From Flavobacteriales bacterium (GTDB taxonomy: Bacteria; Bacteroidota; Bacteroidia; Flavobacteriales; Flavobacteriaceae), in the NCBI GenBank assembly GCA_024643405.1, contig JAHENA010000001.1, forward strand, positions 47,695 through 111,694: a DNA stretch of 64,000 bases, in the 5' to 3' direction. Each line of letters opens with the position of its first letter. Within the stretch, counting starts at the first letter, position 1. The notes beneath the pieces are model-generated. The model saw only the letters and a list, made by a program, of their open reading frames with translations, ran no database searches and was not told the DNA's origin. Position numbers and translations under genes: made by a program. Shown piece after piece: positions 9,245 to 16,755 of the stretch.

Positions 9245-9940
9245 TTAAAATTTAATATGCTTTAAGTAATAATTATAAAGACTTTGAGCCGAAGCTCCAA
9301 ATAAATGTTTTAAATGAATAATAAAAAAATGATATTGTAATTTCCAAACGCCATGTTTTTTATATAATCTAGCAGAAGTAATAATGTTTTTTTGAATGAC
9401 CTTAAATTGTTTTAATTGGCATAATTTTTTAATGAGGATATTGTCTTCATAAATTATATAGTCTTCATTATAACCGCCCATCTCATTAAATAATTTTTTG
9501 GTAATGAAAAGACTTTGGTCTCCTCCGCGACAAACTGGCCAGGAAAACTGTGTAAACCAACCCATTAGTTTTAACCACCAATGGTTACAATCAAACTGCA
9601 TTTTAAAACAACCGGAAAACTTACCATTTTCTACTTCTTCAATTATCAGTTGATCAAAATATTTTGGTGGAAAAGAGTCTGCATGCAAAAAATATAAAAT
9701 AGATCCTGAAGCATTTTTCGCTCCGATATTCATTTGTTTGGCTCTCCCTTTTTCTGAATTTATTAATACAATATCTTTAAATTGAGATACCACTTCAATG
9801 GATTTATCACTACTATCACCATCAACCACAATTATTTCTGCAATATTTTCTCTCGAACTAGATTCAATGAGGTATTTGAGCAGTTGAGCTATGGTATTTG
9901 CTTCATTAAGAATAGGTATAATGATTGAAATCTTAGTCAT
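9245..9940 (-). CDS. TIGR04283-type glycosyltransferase of arsenosugar cluster
   Basis: GT2-like transferase (231 residues) of the group annotated as TIGR04283, arsenosugar-biosynthesis or rSAM/selenodomain-associated transferase 2. Seen directly: the IIIPILNEANTI N-terminal strand, the VVDGDSSDKS nucleotide-sugar site, KGRAKQMNIGA, and the metal site in YFLHADSFP, then WPVCRGGDQSLF in the acceptor region. Family knowledge links it by context to ArsM/ArsS; the assumption that it glycosylates the dimethylarsinoyl-ribose intermediate is inference. It is the last gene of the eight-gene operon, and its start overlaps the stop of the DUF547 gene by 8 bases. Confidence 0.85.
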   Translation of the reverse strand: MTKISIIIPILNEANTIAQLLKYLIESSSRENIAEIIVVDGDSSDKSIEVVSQFKDIVLINSEKGRAKQMNIGAKNASGSILYFLHADSFPPKYFDQLIIEEVENGKFSGCFKMQFDCNHWWLKLMGWFTQFSWPVCRGGDQSLFITKKLFNEMGGYNEDYIIYEDNILIKKLCQLKQFKVIQKNIITSARLYKKHGVWKLQYHFFIIHLKHLFGASAQSLYNYYLKHIKF

Positions 9941-10739
9941 TTAAATCCCAATTATAGTCTTTAAATTTGATTTTAGCATTATTTAAAATTTGAAGGTCTG
10001 AGTACAAATTCAAAAAGTCAATCAGCGAGCCACTTTTTGTAAAATCAGAATCAAACCATTTAAATATTTTTGATAATTCTAAGTAATCTTTTGAAACAGA
10101 ATTTCTGTTGGCATCGCGTAAAAAATCTTTGGCAGCTTGGGTAAGTTGTTTTTCTAAGTTTTCTGCTGTATAAGCTTTATTCATTAATTTTGGACAACTA
10201 ACAGATGCACAAACAATCGCAAAATGAATTCTGGGTTCATCCATTTTTCTTAAAATATGGTGTTCAATCTCATCTAAATTGTAGTTGATGTCAACTGTTT
10301 TCCACAAACGTTGTTGCCAAGGATTTTTAATGTCTCTAATAGTGCTTACTGGATAATTACGTAAAATTAAATCAATGGTTAATGCGTTATAGGCGTTAAT
10401 CCAAAAGGCCAATTTTTCTGCTTTTGGAAGAGATTCAAACACTTTATTTTTACGCATCAAACTTAAAACATAAATATAATCGAGTAATTTTTTATGTTCT
10501 GTTTTAAACGATTTGTAATTTACATTTCCATTGTTAGATACATGTTTTATTAATAATTCATCCCATAGTTCATGGGTTTTTAATGTTCTTTTTGTTAGAA
10601 TTTGGTTGAAACCATCAATACCCAAAATTGTATCTTTAACAGAAATCACTGAATTTTTATTGGGTATTGTATCAAAATTTTGTCCCCAAGCTGTCATACA
10701 AAAAAGTAAAAAAAACAAAATATAACGTAATGGTTTCAT
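9933..10739 (-). CDS. secreted DUF547-domain protein
   Basis: Exported protein (268 residues) with a signal peptide (hydrophobic residues 5-18, ending near TAWGQ) and a DUF547 domain across most of the rest. DUF547 landmarks are NGNVNYKSFK, KLAFWINAYNALTIDLIL, HHILRKM, PRIHFAIVCASVSCPKL and a C-terminal segment with LELSKIFKWFDSDF. The conserved Cys and His residues suggest an enzyme related to transglutaminase-like proteins, but no reaction is established for this domain to my knowledge. It recurs in arsenosugar clusters of Bacteroidota. Being exported, it cannot work in the same compartment as ArsM and ArsS unless an intermediate crosses the membrane. Confidence 0.85.
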   Translation of the reverse strand: MKPLRYILFFLLFCMTAWGQNFDTIPNKNSVISVKDTILGIDGFNQILTKRTLKTHELWDELLIKHVSNNGNVNYKSFKTEHKKLLDYIYVLSLMRKNKVFESLPKAEKLAFWINAYNALTIDLILRNYPVSTIRDIKNPWQQRLWKTVDINYNLDEIEHHILRKMDEPRIHFAIVCASVSCPKLMNKAYTAENLEKQLTQAAKDFLRDANRNSVSKDYLELSKIFKWFDSDFTKSGSLIDFLNLYSDLQILNNAKIKFKDYNWDLND

Positions 10740-10751
10740 TGGGTTTTATTT

Positions 10752-11720
10752 TTAACAACATCCGCCGCCATCATAATGATAAGTAGATTCACTTATAAAA
10801 ATATCATTTCGTTTTAAACTTGCTAGAGCTCCAGCTGTTTTATCACAAATTGCTAAGGGCTGATTTTTTATTAAAACATGACCTTTTTTATCATCAAAGT
10901 AATCATTGTCACCATAATAAATAGCGGCTTTACCTGTAAAGATGCATGGGCCATCATGAGGCATTGGGTCTTTAATAGCAGCCACTTCAATAGATTCAAT
11001 GTAAATTAATTCTTTGGTTGGATAGTGTTTTGGGTCTAATATCCTGTAAGGCTTTCTCGCTCTAATTTCTATAGTGCCAAAACCAGCATCAGTTAACATT
11101 TTTACATAATCTGCAATAGGTAAACTTCCACTTAAGCATAAAGCACGTAATCTTTCGTCATTACGCAATTCATCATTCATGGGTTGTTCACAGGTTGGGT
11201 CGCTCATCACTAAACGGCCGTGAGGTTTTAAAACACGATACATTTCGGCAATAGCTTTTTTTAAATCGTCTGCTTTAAAAATATTAAACAAACAATTTTG
11301 TGCTGCCACATCCATGCTATTATCTTCAACGGGTAAATTCATAGCATCTCCTTTTTTCAACTCTACAAACTCACTTTTAAACCAGTCATTTTGTGTTTCG
11401 GCTTCCATAAAATTTTTACGAGAAGCTTCTAGCATTTCATCAACTACATCAATACCAACGACGCCTCCTTTTTGTCGGTTGAAATACGCAAATTGCAATA
11501 ATTCCATACCGCCACCAACACCAACATAAAGCATTTTGGGGTTATTGGTTAAATCCCGCACATGTACCGTACTGCCACATCCATAATTCATTTCCTGCAT
11601 GATTTTAGGAATTTTTAAACCAGGTAATTCCCATATTGGATTAGTAGTACAACATAAGCCAACATCAGGAGTTAGGGCTGCTTCTTTATATACGTTATAT
11701 GTGGTTTCTAAATAACTCAT
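10752..11720 (-). CDS. arsM: arsenite S-adenosylmethionine methyltransferase ArsM (arsenosugar type)
   Basis: Class I SAM-dependent methyltransferase (322 residues) that should methylate As(III) to dimethylarsenite, the substrate for ArsS. The SAM-binding loop is VGVGGG at 66-71, with the acidic ribose contact in GIDVVDEM. Arsenic-binding thiols are plausible: Cys23-Cys24, Cys48 in NYGCGS, Cys177 in DPTCEQP and Cys195 in RALCLSGSLP; in characterised ArsM proteins three or four Cys ligate arsenic. The C-terminus ends in a Cys pair after three glycines (GGGCC), a putative metalloid-delivery tail. It starts 2 bases after the phosphorylase stop, inside the operon. Confidence 0.9.
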   Translation of the reverse strand: MSYLETTYNVYKEAALTPDVGLCCTTNPIWELPGLKIPKIMQEMNYGCGSTVHVRDLTNNPKMLYVGVGGGMELLQFAYFNRQKGGVVGIDVVDEMLEASRKNFMEAETQNDWFKSEFVELKKGDAMNLPVEDNSMDVAAQNCLFNIFKADDLKKAIAEMYRVLKPHGRLVMSDPTCEQPMNDELRNDERLRALCLSGSLPIADYVKMLTDAGFGTIEIRARKPYRILDPKHYPTKELIYIESIEVAAIKDPMPHDGPCIFTGKAAIYYGDNDYFDDKKGHVLIKNQPLAICDKTAGALASLKRNDIFISESTYHYDGGGCC

Positions 11721-11722
11721 AA

Positions 11723-12535
11723 TTATAAGGTCTTAATCAATTCTTTAAATAAGGTAATCATGTTTGGTTCTGCTTTTCCGGCCATTGCTAAAATTTCATT
11801 GATATTAATGGGTTTTAAATGATTTGGATCACATTCATCCGTTAAGACTGACACTGCTGCTGCTTTTATTTTTAAATGATTGGCTACAATAATTTCAGGA
11901 ACCGTACTCATACCTACTGCATCTGCACCAATTGTTTTCAGCATTTTGTATTCGGCGCGTGTTTCAAGTTGTGGTCCAATAACACTGGCATAGACACCTT
12001 TATGCAGGGTAATGTTTCGGTCTTTGGCAATCTGTTCAAATTTTGAATTAATTTCCAAATCATAAGGAGCACTCATATCGGTAAATCGTTCACCCAAATA
12101 CTCAACACCTTTAAAGGCTAATGGCGAATTACCTTGAAGATTGATATGATCATCAATAAGCATTAATTCTCCTTTTTTGAAATTAAGATTAATGGCACCA
12201 GCCGCATTGGATACTAAGAGGGTATGAATTCCAAGTTTCTCCATAATGCGAACTGGATAGGTCACGTCCTGTAAAGAATAGCCTTCATAAAAATGAAAAC
12301 GACCCTGCATGACCACAACTTTTTTACCTTCTAGGTTTCCATAAATAAGTTTTCCTTTATGAAATTCAACTGTTGCTGTTGGAAAATAAGGAATGTGATT
12401 ATAGCTTACCTCATGAATAATCTCAATTTCTTCAATAAGCTGGCCTAGTCCTGTACCTAATATAATACCAATTTCAGGTTTGTCAAATCCTTTTGATATC
12501 AAATAATCTGTGGTTTCTGTAATATATTTAATCAT
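11723..12535 (-). CDS. trimeric-type purine nucleoside phosphorylase, possibly adenine-specific
   Basis: Purine nucleoside phosphorylase of the trimeric PNP/MTAP fold, 270 residues from the chosen start. The frame is open 57 bases further, but the ATG at 12535 gives the usual N-terminus and overlaps the upstream stop by 8 bases. Phosphate-site residues are in GTGLG (27-31) and QGRFHFYEG (His81); SNAAGAIN follows at 109-116; the purine-contacting Glu191 is in PQLETRAE. Where the human enzyme has Asn243 (LITNKV), this protein has Asp233 (VLTDECD), the substitution known to shift human PNP toward 6-aminopurines. In this operon the likely job is phosphorolysis of adenine from an arsenic-bearing or SAM-derived 5'-deoxyadenosine; that is inference. 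Confidence 0.88.
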   Translation of the reverse strand: MIKYITETTDYLISKGFDKPEIGIILGTGLGQLIEEIEIIHEVSYNHIPYFPTATVEFHKGKLIYGNLEGKKVVVMQGRFHFYEGYSLQDVTYPVRIMEKLGIHTLLVSNAAGAINLNFKKGELMLIDDHINLQGNSPLAFKGVEYLGERFTDMSAPYDLEINSKFEQIAKDRNITLHKGVYASVIGPQLETRAEYKMLKTIGADAVGMSTVPEIIVANHLKIKAAAVSVLTDECDPNHLKPININEILAMAGKAEPNMITLFKELIKTL

Positions 12536-13205
12536 TGGTGTTGTAAAATTTTCTAAGTTGTTGATAAGGTTTGATATCTTCAAAGGTATCAATATCGTTT
12601 AACTCTTCCATTAAGGCATAGTTAGTATTTTGAATATCTTTAAGAGTATCTTTAAATACATTAGAAGTTCCCCAGGCTTTATTTTTGAAAACGTTTAATT
12701 GGAGTTCTTTCATTCCTAAAAGATAATAACCGCCATCTTTTGCCGGACCAATAGTTATATCATTTGTTTCCAATAATTGAAAAGCTTCATTTACATGTTT
12801 TTCGTTTAGATCCAATAAATCACTTCCAATAATAATAACCTTTTCATAATTCAATTGAAATAATTCTGTAAAGGCATTTTCCATACGTGCACCTAAATCA
12901 GGACCATATTGTAATTTTTTTCTAAAAAATTCGGTGTTCCAAAGGTCATCTTTTGTGATGCCATCAGAATAAAACACAAATTTGTCTGCCTTAATATTTA
13001 TACATATATCTGCTGTATGCATTAATAGATATTTATAAATTGCTAAAGCGGCTTCATCACCAATAGTCTTTGCTAACCGGGTTTTACATTTTCCCAATTC
13101 TGGGTTTCTGGTAAAAATAATGAGCGCATTTTTTGATGAAGGAAAATAAAAATTAGTAGCTTCTTCATTATCAGATTCTGAACCCTTTGTGCTGAATAAT
13201 CCCAT
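12528..13205 (-). CDS. TIGR04282-type glycosyltransferase/nucleotidyltransferase of arsenosugar cluster
   Basis: A 225-residue protein of the TIGR04282 group (rSAM/selenodomain-associated or arsenosugar transferase 1; DUF2064 fold). After a 28-residue polar leader comes the GT-A/nucleotidyltransferase-like motif IIFTRNPELGKCKTRLA, then PDLGARMENAF, VIIGSDLLDL and DITIGPAKDGGYYLLGM, all hallmarks of the family. It probably acts on a nucleotide-activated sugar; the exact reaction is unknown to me. It begins one base after the rhodanese stop and overlaps the phosphorylase start by 8 bases, which points to translational coupling. Confidence 0.88.
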   Translation of the reverse strand: MGLFSTKGSESDNEEATNFYFPSSKNALIIFTRNPELGKCKTRLAKTIGDEAALAIYKYLLMHTADICINIKADKFVFYSDGITKDDLWNTEFFRKKLQYGPDLGARMENAFTELFQLNYEKVIIIGSDLLDLNEKHVNEAFQLLETNDITIGPAKDGGYYLLGMKELQLNVFKNKAWGTSNVFKDTLKDIQNTNYALMEELNDIDTFEDIKPYQQLRKFYNTND

Positions 13206-13206
13206 T

Positions 13207-13701
13207 TTAAAACACTTTTTTACCTTTTTTTAACCAGAAACTCCATTCTTTTGAATAGGCGTGTACATTTTCTGTTTCTATGTTTTCAAAATTATAAACT
13301 TTGAAATTGTTGTTTTTCCATTCGAATATGCCGCCATAAAGATTGAAAACATTTGCGTATCCTGCCTTTTTTAATTTTGAAGCTATGGTTTCTGAGCGAA
13401 TTCCTATAGAACAATACACCACTATTTCGGAATTTTTATTTGGAATTTTTGTAAGTACAGAATCTAACTCAAAAGTATGGTATCCTACAAAAATGGCATT
13501 TTTTATATGACTGGTATTATATTCACCTTTTTCTCTGGCATCTAATACATAAACCTTAGTTTTTGGCATTGCCAGTTCTTGAACAGACATGTACGGTATG
13601 CTTTTGGTGTTATAATGCCTCAAGACATCAGAAAGTGATTCTTGAGCATTACTATAGAATGTTATAAAACAAAGGGCGATTGAGACAAAAAATTTCATCA
13701 T
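13207..13701 (-). CDS. exported rhodanese-like protein
   Basis: Single rhodanese domain (164 residues) behind a signal peptide. The frame is open 21 bases upstream, but the ATG pair at 13701/13698 gives an N-terminus MMKFFVSIALCFITFYSNAQ and a TAATG junction with the arsS stop. The rhodanese fold is marked by VYVLDAREKGEYNTSHIKNA and the active-site loop CSIGIR starting at Cys97. The loop length is that of sulfur-transferring rhodaneses, while the related Acr2/Cdc25 phosphatase-type loop is one residue longer, so arsenate reduction is not supported. A periplasmic thiol or persulfide role within the arsenic pathway is possible but unproven. Confidence 0.85.
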   Translation of the reverse strand: MMKFFVSIALCFITFYSNAQESLSDVLRHYNTKSIPYMSVQELAMPKTKVYVLDAREKGEYNTSHIKNAIFVGYHTFELDSVLTKIPNKNSEIVVYCSIGIRSETIASKLKKAGYANVFNLYGGIFEWKNNNFKVYNFENIETENVHAYSKEWSFWLKKGKKVF

Positions 13702-14756
13702 TAAGTGACGCTTCCTTGACAACTACTTCCTGCTCCTGCTGTACAACCATAACAGTGTTGAGAAATAACAATATCTCTATTATAAAGCAACTCTTCATTA
13801 TAATCTGAAATGTGTTTTGCATTGCTGTTTACAGGCAACTCAAGCATTTGATTAAAATCACAGTCATATAAAAATCCATTCCAACTCACAGAAAGCGTAT
13901 TGGTACACATTACATTTTTAACGGCGGCTGGATTATAGGCTTCTACCAATGCATACATATAGTCTTCGTAATTATCTGAAGCTATTAAATAGTCCAAAAA
14001 CCTGCTAATAGGTAAATTAGTTATGGCGAATAAATTATGAAATTGAATGTTAAAATCTTCTAACAAAGACTTTTTAAAATCTTTTTCTAAAGAAGTTTGA
14101 TTTCCAGGTAAGAAAGCTCCTGATGGATTGTAAACCAAATCTAATCGAAGATTGCTGCCAGGGATACCATAACCTATGGCATTTAATTCTTTGAGTGCTT
14201 CTATAGATTGGTCAAAAACACCCGTTCCTCGTTGCTTGTCCGTTTTGCCCTTAGTCCAATGAGGCATTGAAGAAACTACATGAACATTGTGAGATTTAAA
14301 AAATTCTGGTAAGTCGGCAAATTTTTTGTTGGATTTTATAATAGTTAAGTTTGAACGAACTATAAAATCTTTAATTCCTACTTTACTGGCTTCATCAACA
14401 AACCATCTGAAATTTGGATTCATTTCTGGAGCGCCTCCGGTTAAATCTAAGGTGTGTGCTCCGGTCTTTTTTATAACATCCAAACATTGTAACATGGTTT
14501 CTTTCGTCATGATTTCTTTTCTGTCTGGACCAGCATCCACATGGCAATGTTCACATACTTGATTGCACATGTAACCTAAGTTAATTTGAAGTATTTCTAA
14601 TTTTTTTGCCTTTAAAGGAAATTGATTAGTTTCTGCTATCTTATGTGCAAATTTTGGTAAATCACCACTTCTAAAAATGCCGTTTGATAATATTTCAAGC
14701 TGTCTTTTACTATTTGCTAAATCGCTTTCGCGTTTGTGTAATGATTTTGTTACCAA
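13701..14756 (-). CDS. arsS: radical SAM enzyme ArsS, arsenosugar biosynthesis
   Basis: Radical SAM enzyme (351 residues) expected to join a 5'-deoxyadenosyl group to dimethylarsenite, the step shown for cyanobacterial ArsS. The 4Fe-4S/SAM motif CxxxCxxC is at Cys64, Cys68 and Cys71 (CNQVCEHCHVD), followed by the LDLTGGAPE SAM-contact motif. The C-terminal half carries CTNTLSVSWNGFLYDCDFNQ, and the tail holds Cys335, Cys338 and Cys346 (CYGCTAGAGSSCQG), matching the family's extra Cys-rich end. Many relatives are selenoproteins; no in-frame TGA is needed here, so this is the all-cysteine form. It is second in the operon, 51 bases after the peroxidase-like gene. Confidence 0.92.
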   Translation of the reverse strand: MVTKSLHKRESDLANSKRQLEILSNGIFRSGDLPKFAHKIAETNQFPLKAKKLEILQINLGYMCNQVCEHCHVDAGPDRKEIMTKETMLQCLDVIKKTGAHTLDLTGGAPEMNPNFRWFVDEASKVGIKDFIVRSNLTIIKSNKKFADLPEFFKSHNVHVVSSMPHWTKGKTDKQRGTGVFDQSIEALKELNAIGYGIPGSNLRLDLVYNPSGAFLPGNQTSLEKDFKKSLLEDFNIQFHNLFAITNLPISRFLDYLIASDNYEDYMYALVEAYNPAAVKNVMCTNTLSVSWNGFLYDCDFNQMLELPVNSNAKHISDYNEELLYNRDIVISQHCYGCTAGAGSSCQGSVT

Positions 14757-14807
14757 TTTAAAAAATGAGTTGAGATTTAATTAATAAGACGATTAAAATA
14801 ATAAAAC

Positions 14808-15143
14808 TTACATATCAAGTTTATTAACTTTATTCATCATTTGCACGCCATGTACTAAAGAGGCTCCACCTCTAATAGCGGCAGCAACATGAAGTGCTTC
14901 CATCATTTCTTCTTTAGTTATGCCGCGTTGTAATCCGTCTCCGGTATACGCGTCAATACAATAGGGACATTGTATGGTGTGGGCTACGGCTAAAGCAATT
15001 AATGATTTTTCTCTTTCCGATAAGGCGCCTTCTTCAAAAACTTTAGCATAGTAATCGAAGAATTTTTTACCTAATTCTTCATTCCATTCAGAAATTTTAC
15101 CAAATTTTTTTAAATCTGCTGGATCGTAATATGTTTTTTGCAT
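14808..15143 (-). CDS. arsenosugar-associated AhpD/CMD-fold peroxidase-like protein
   Basis: Small alpha-helical protein (111 residues) of the carboxymuconolactone-decarboxylase/AhpD fold, in the subgroup annotated as arsenosugar biosynthesis-associated peroxidase-like protein. The redox pair is Cys59-Cys62 in QCPYCIDAYTGDG, preceded by the usual helix REKSLIALAVAHTI and followed by EEMMEALHVAA. It may reduce pentavalent arsenic or keep thiols reduced for ArsM and ArsS, but this is inferred from the fold and the neighbours. It is the first gene of the operon, so the main promoter should lie between 15144 and 15231. Confidence 0.88.
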   Translation of the reverse strand: MQKTYYDPADLKKFGKISEWNEELGKKFFDYYAKVFEEGALSEREKSLIALAVAHTIQCPYCIDAYTGDGLQRGITKEEMMEALHVAAAIRGGASLVHGVQMMNKVNKLDM

Positions 15144-15160
15144 TTAGATTTAATTTTCTT

Positions 15161-15168
15161 TAAAGATA
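15161..15168 (-). promoter_or_regulatory. possible -7 promoter box of the arsenosugar operon
   Basis: On the minus strand this reads TATCTTTA, one mismatch from the Bacteroidota -7 consensus TAnnTTTG, and it lies about 17 bases upstream of the first ATG of the operon. No convincing -33 TTTG lies at the right distance, so this is a weak assignment. No ArsR-type inverted repeat was recognised between it and the gene. Confidence 0.3.
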
Positions 15169-15231
15169 TGAATCTAATCTCATTAGTTATAGGGTTTAAA
15201 TGGGCTTAACACAATTTTAATTTATTATAAA

Positions 15232-15663
15232 TTAATTTAAGACTTTCATTTTGGAGATTTCATTTTCTATATAGTCTAGATTTGAAAGGTCAACATTTAC
15301 GTGGCCTAAAGCGCCTTCCATAGTACTATAAACGTCATAATGTAAACTTTTTATATTGTCGTTTAATTTAAATAATAAAGCGTTTGAGACTTGATAGGGA
15401 TTTGAGGTTAGAAGCGCCAGGTTTTTATGATTGGTATTCAATGTATCTTGAACCCAGTTGCCGTATAATTGAAGTTCGTTTAATGACATTTTCACAGTCG
15501 TTAATCTCAAATCAATGATATAATTAAAACTGGGGTCATAATTTAAATCAACTATAATGGATTGTTTTAACTTTTTTATGTCATTAAAAGTCAAATCATT
15601 TTGATGAAATTGTATAATTAGTTTTAGTTTATTTAAAATTAAATATTTGTAAATTCCCGACAT
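15232..15663 (-). CDS. hypothetical cytosolic protein, STAS-like pattern
   Basis: A 143-residue protein without signal peptide or membrane segments. The alternation of strands and helices, with a central NYIIDLRLTTVKMSL segment and NLALLTSNP, resembles STAS/SpoIIAA-like proteins of Bacteroidota, but similarity is only by eye. It lies upstream of the arsenosugar operon on the same strand, 88 bases from its first gene, and could be transcribed with it. No function can be assigned. Confidence 0.55.
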   Translation of the reverse strand: MSGIYKYLILNKLKLIIQFHQNDLTFNDIKKLKQSIIVDLNYDPSFNYIIDLRLTTVKMSLNELQLYGNWVQDTLNTNHKNLALLTSNPYQVSNALLFKLNDNIKSLHYDVYSTMEGALGHVNVDLSNLDYIENEISKMKVLN

Positions 15664-15709
15664 ATTTGTTTATCAAAAATTAAAGTGTCTACAAAAATAT
15701 TAATAACAA

Positions 15710-16543
15710 ATGAAATTAAAATTAATAATAGTTGTATTATTTTTCTTTTTTACAGGGCTTTTTGCGCAAAATAATATGCTGTGTTTAACCTATAATATTA
15801 AGTTAGATTTTCCAAAAGACGGGGAAAATAGTTGGACAAATCGCAAGCCTTTTATGGTAAATCAATTGCAATTTTATGAACCAGATATTTTTGGAGTTCA
15901 GGAAGCAATGCCTAATCAAATGAAGGATTTGGATAGTCTATTAACCGATTATAATTTTGTTGGAGTTGGCAGGGATGATGGCAAGAATAAAGGCGAATAT
16001 TCAGCCATATTTTACAAGGGTAATGAATTTAAGATTTTAAGCACGTCTACATTTTGGCTTTCTCAAACCCCTGAAAAGGTTTCAATGGGTTGGGACGCTG
16101 TATGCAATCGTGTTTGCACTTATGCCTTATTTGAAAATATTAACACTAAAAAACAATTTTATGTGTTTAACACACATTTTGATCATATTGGTGTAGAGGC
16201 TAGAATAAACAGTGCTGTTTTGATAATACAAAAAATCAACGAAATAAATACTCAAAATCATCCTGTAATTTTAATGGGAGATTTTAATATGCAGGAGAAC
16301 CATGAAAGTATCCAATATATTTCAAAGTATTTAAAAGATTCAAAAACACTTTCAAAATCAGTACCCTTTGGTCCGTCAGGGACTTTTAACGGATTTAATT
16401 TTAATAAACCGGTAGAAGAAAGAATAGATTTCATATTTGTAAGTCCCGAAATTCAAGTTGAAAAATATGCTGTTTTAAGTGACTCCAAAGAGTGTAGATA
16501 TCCATCAGATCACTTACCTGTACTAATAAATTTGAATTTATAG
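15710..16543 (+). CDS. exported endonuclease/exonuclease/phosphatase-family protein
   Basis: Secreted member of the EEP (DNase I-like) superfamily, 277 residues, with a signal peptide (ending near GLFAQ). Active-site landmarks of the fold are all present: LTYNIKLD at the N-terminus, the metal-binding Glu in FGVQEAM, GRDDGKNKGEYSAIFY, the catalytic His in NTHFDHIG, Asp and Asn in LMGDFNM, and the C-terminal SDHLPV. Close relatives in Bacteroidota are secreted phosphodiesterases or nucleases. The gene stands alone, is followed at once by a strong bidirectional terminator, and then by tRNA-Phe in the opposite direction. Confidence 0.88.
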   Translation: MKLKLIIVVLFFFFTGLFAQNNMLCLTYNIKLDFPKDGENSWTNRKPFMVNQLQFYEPDIFGVQEAMPNQMKDLDSLLTDYNFVGVGRDDGKNKGEYSAIFYKGNEFKILSTSTFWLSQTPEKVSMGWDAVCNRVCTYALFENINTKKQFYVFNTHFDHIGVEARINSAVLIIQKINEINTQNHPVILMGDFNMQENHESIQYISKYLKDSKTLSKSVPFGPSGTFNGFNFNKPVEERIDFIFVSPEIQVEKYAVLSDSKECRYPSDHLPVLINLNL

Positions 16544-16550
16544 CATAAAA

Positions 16551-16575
16551 AAACCCGAACAATTTGTTCGGGTTT
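16551..16575. terminator. bidirectional intrinsic terminator
   Basis: A perfect 10-bp stem (AAACCCGAAC with GTTCGGGTTT) and 5-base loop, flanked by an A-run on the left and a T-run on the right, so it works in both directions. It ends the EEP gene on the plus strand and tRNA-Phe on the minus strand, whose encoded CCA end is 3 bases away. Confidence 0.88.
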
Positions 16576-16578
16576 TTC

Positions 16579-16654
16579 TGGTGGTGCCTCCAGGAATCGA
16601 ACCAGGGACACAAGGATTTTCAGTCCTTTGCTCTACCAACTGAGCTAAGGCACC
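16579..16654 (-). tRNA. tRNA-Phe (GAA)
   Basis: Seventy-six bases on the minus strand fold as a cloverleaf: 7-bp acceptor stem GGTGCCT/AGGCACC, D arm GCTC...GAGC, anticodon stem AAGGA/TCCTT with loop CTGAAAA (anticodon GAA), and T loop TTCGATT. The 3' CCA is encoded in the DNA. The middle pair of the T stem is a T-T mismatch. The gene has its own promoter (16674-16706) and terminates at the hairpin 16551-16575. Confidence 0.95.
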
Positions 16655-16673
16655 AGCTGCATAAATGCGGTTG

Positions 16674-16706
16674 CAAATATATATTCATTTTTATTATTCG
16701 CCAAAA
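16674..16706 (-). promoter_or_regulatory. promoter of tRNA-Phe
   Basis: On the minus strand a -33 element TTTTG (16706-16702) is followed after 20 bases by TATATTTG (16681-16674), a full match to the Bacteroidota consensus TTTG-N19-20-TAnnTTTG. Transcription should begin about 7 bases further on, roughly 12 bases upstream of the mature tRNA. This is the best promoter I could identify in the window. Confidence 0.75.
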
Positions 16707-16755
16707 GAAAAATTATAAAAAATGGTTTTGTAAATTTAACGTTTTTAATATAAAC

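Noticed and set aside
13207..13701. Rhodanese as an arsenate reductase of the Acr2 type
   Set aside because: The active-site loop CSIGIR has the shorter sulfurtransferase length and the protein is exported, so arsenate reduction is not supported.
16431..16613. Minus-strand open frame through the terminator and tRNA-Phe
   Set aside because: It is a by-product of the tRNA and the hairpin and overlaps the EEP gene end; no protein family features.
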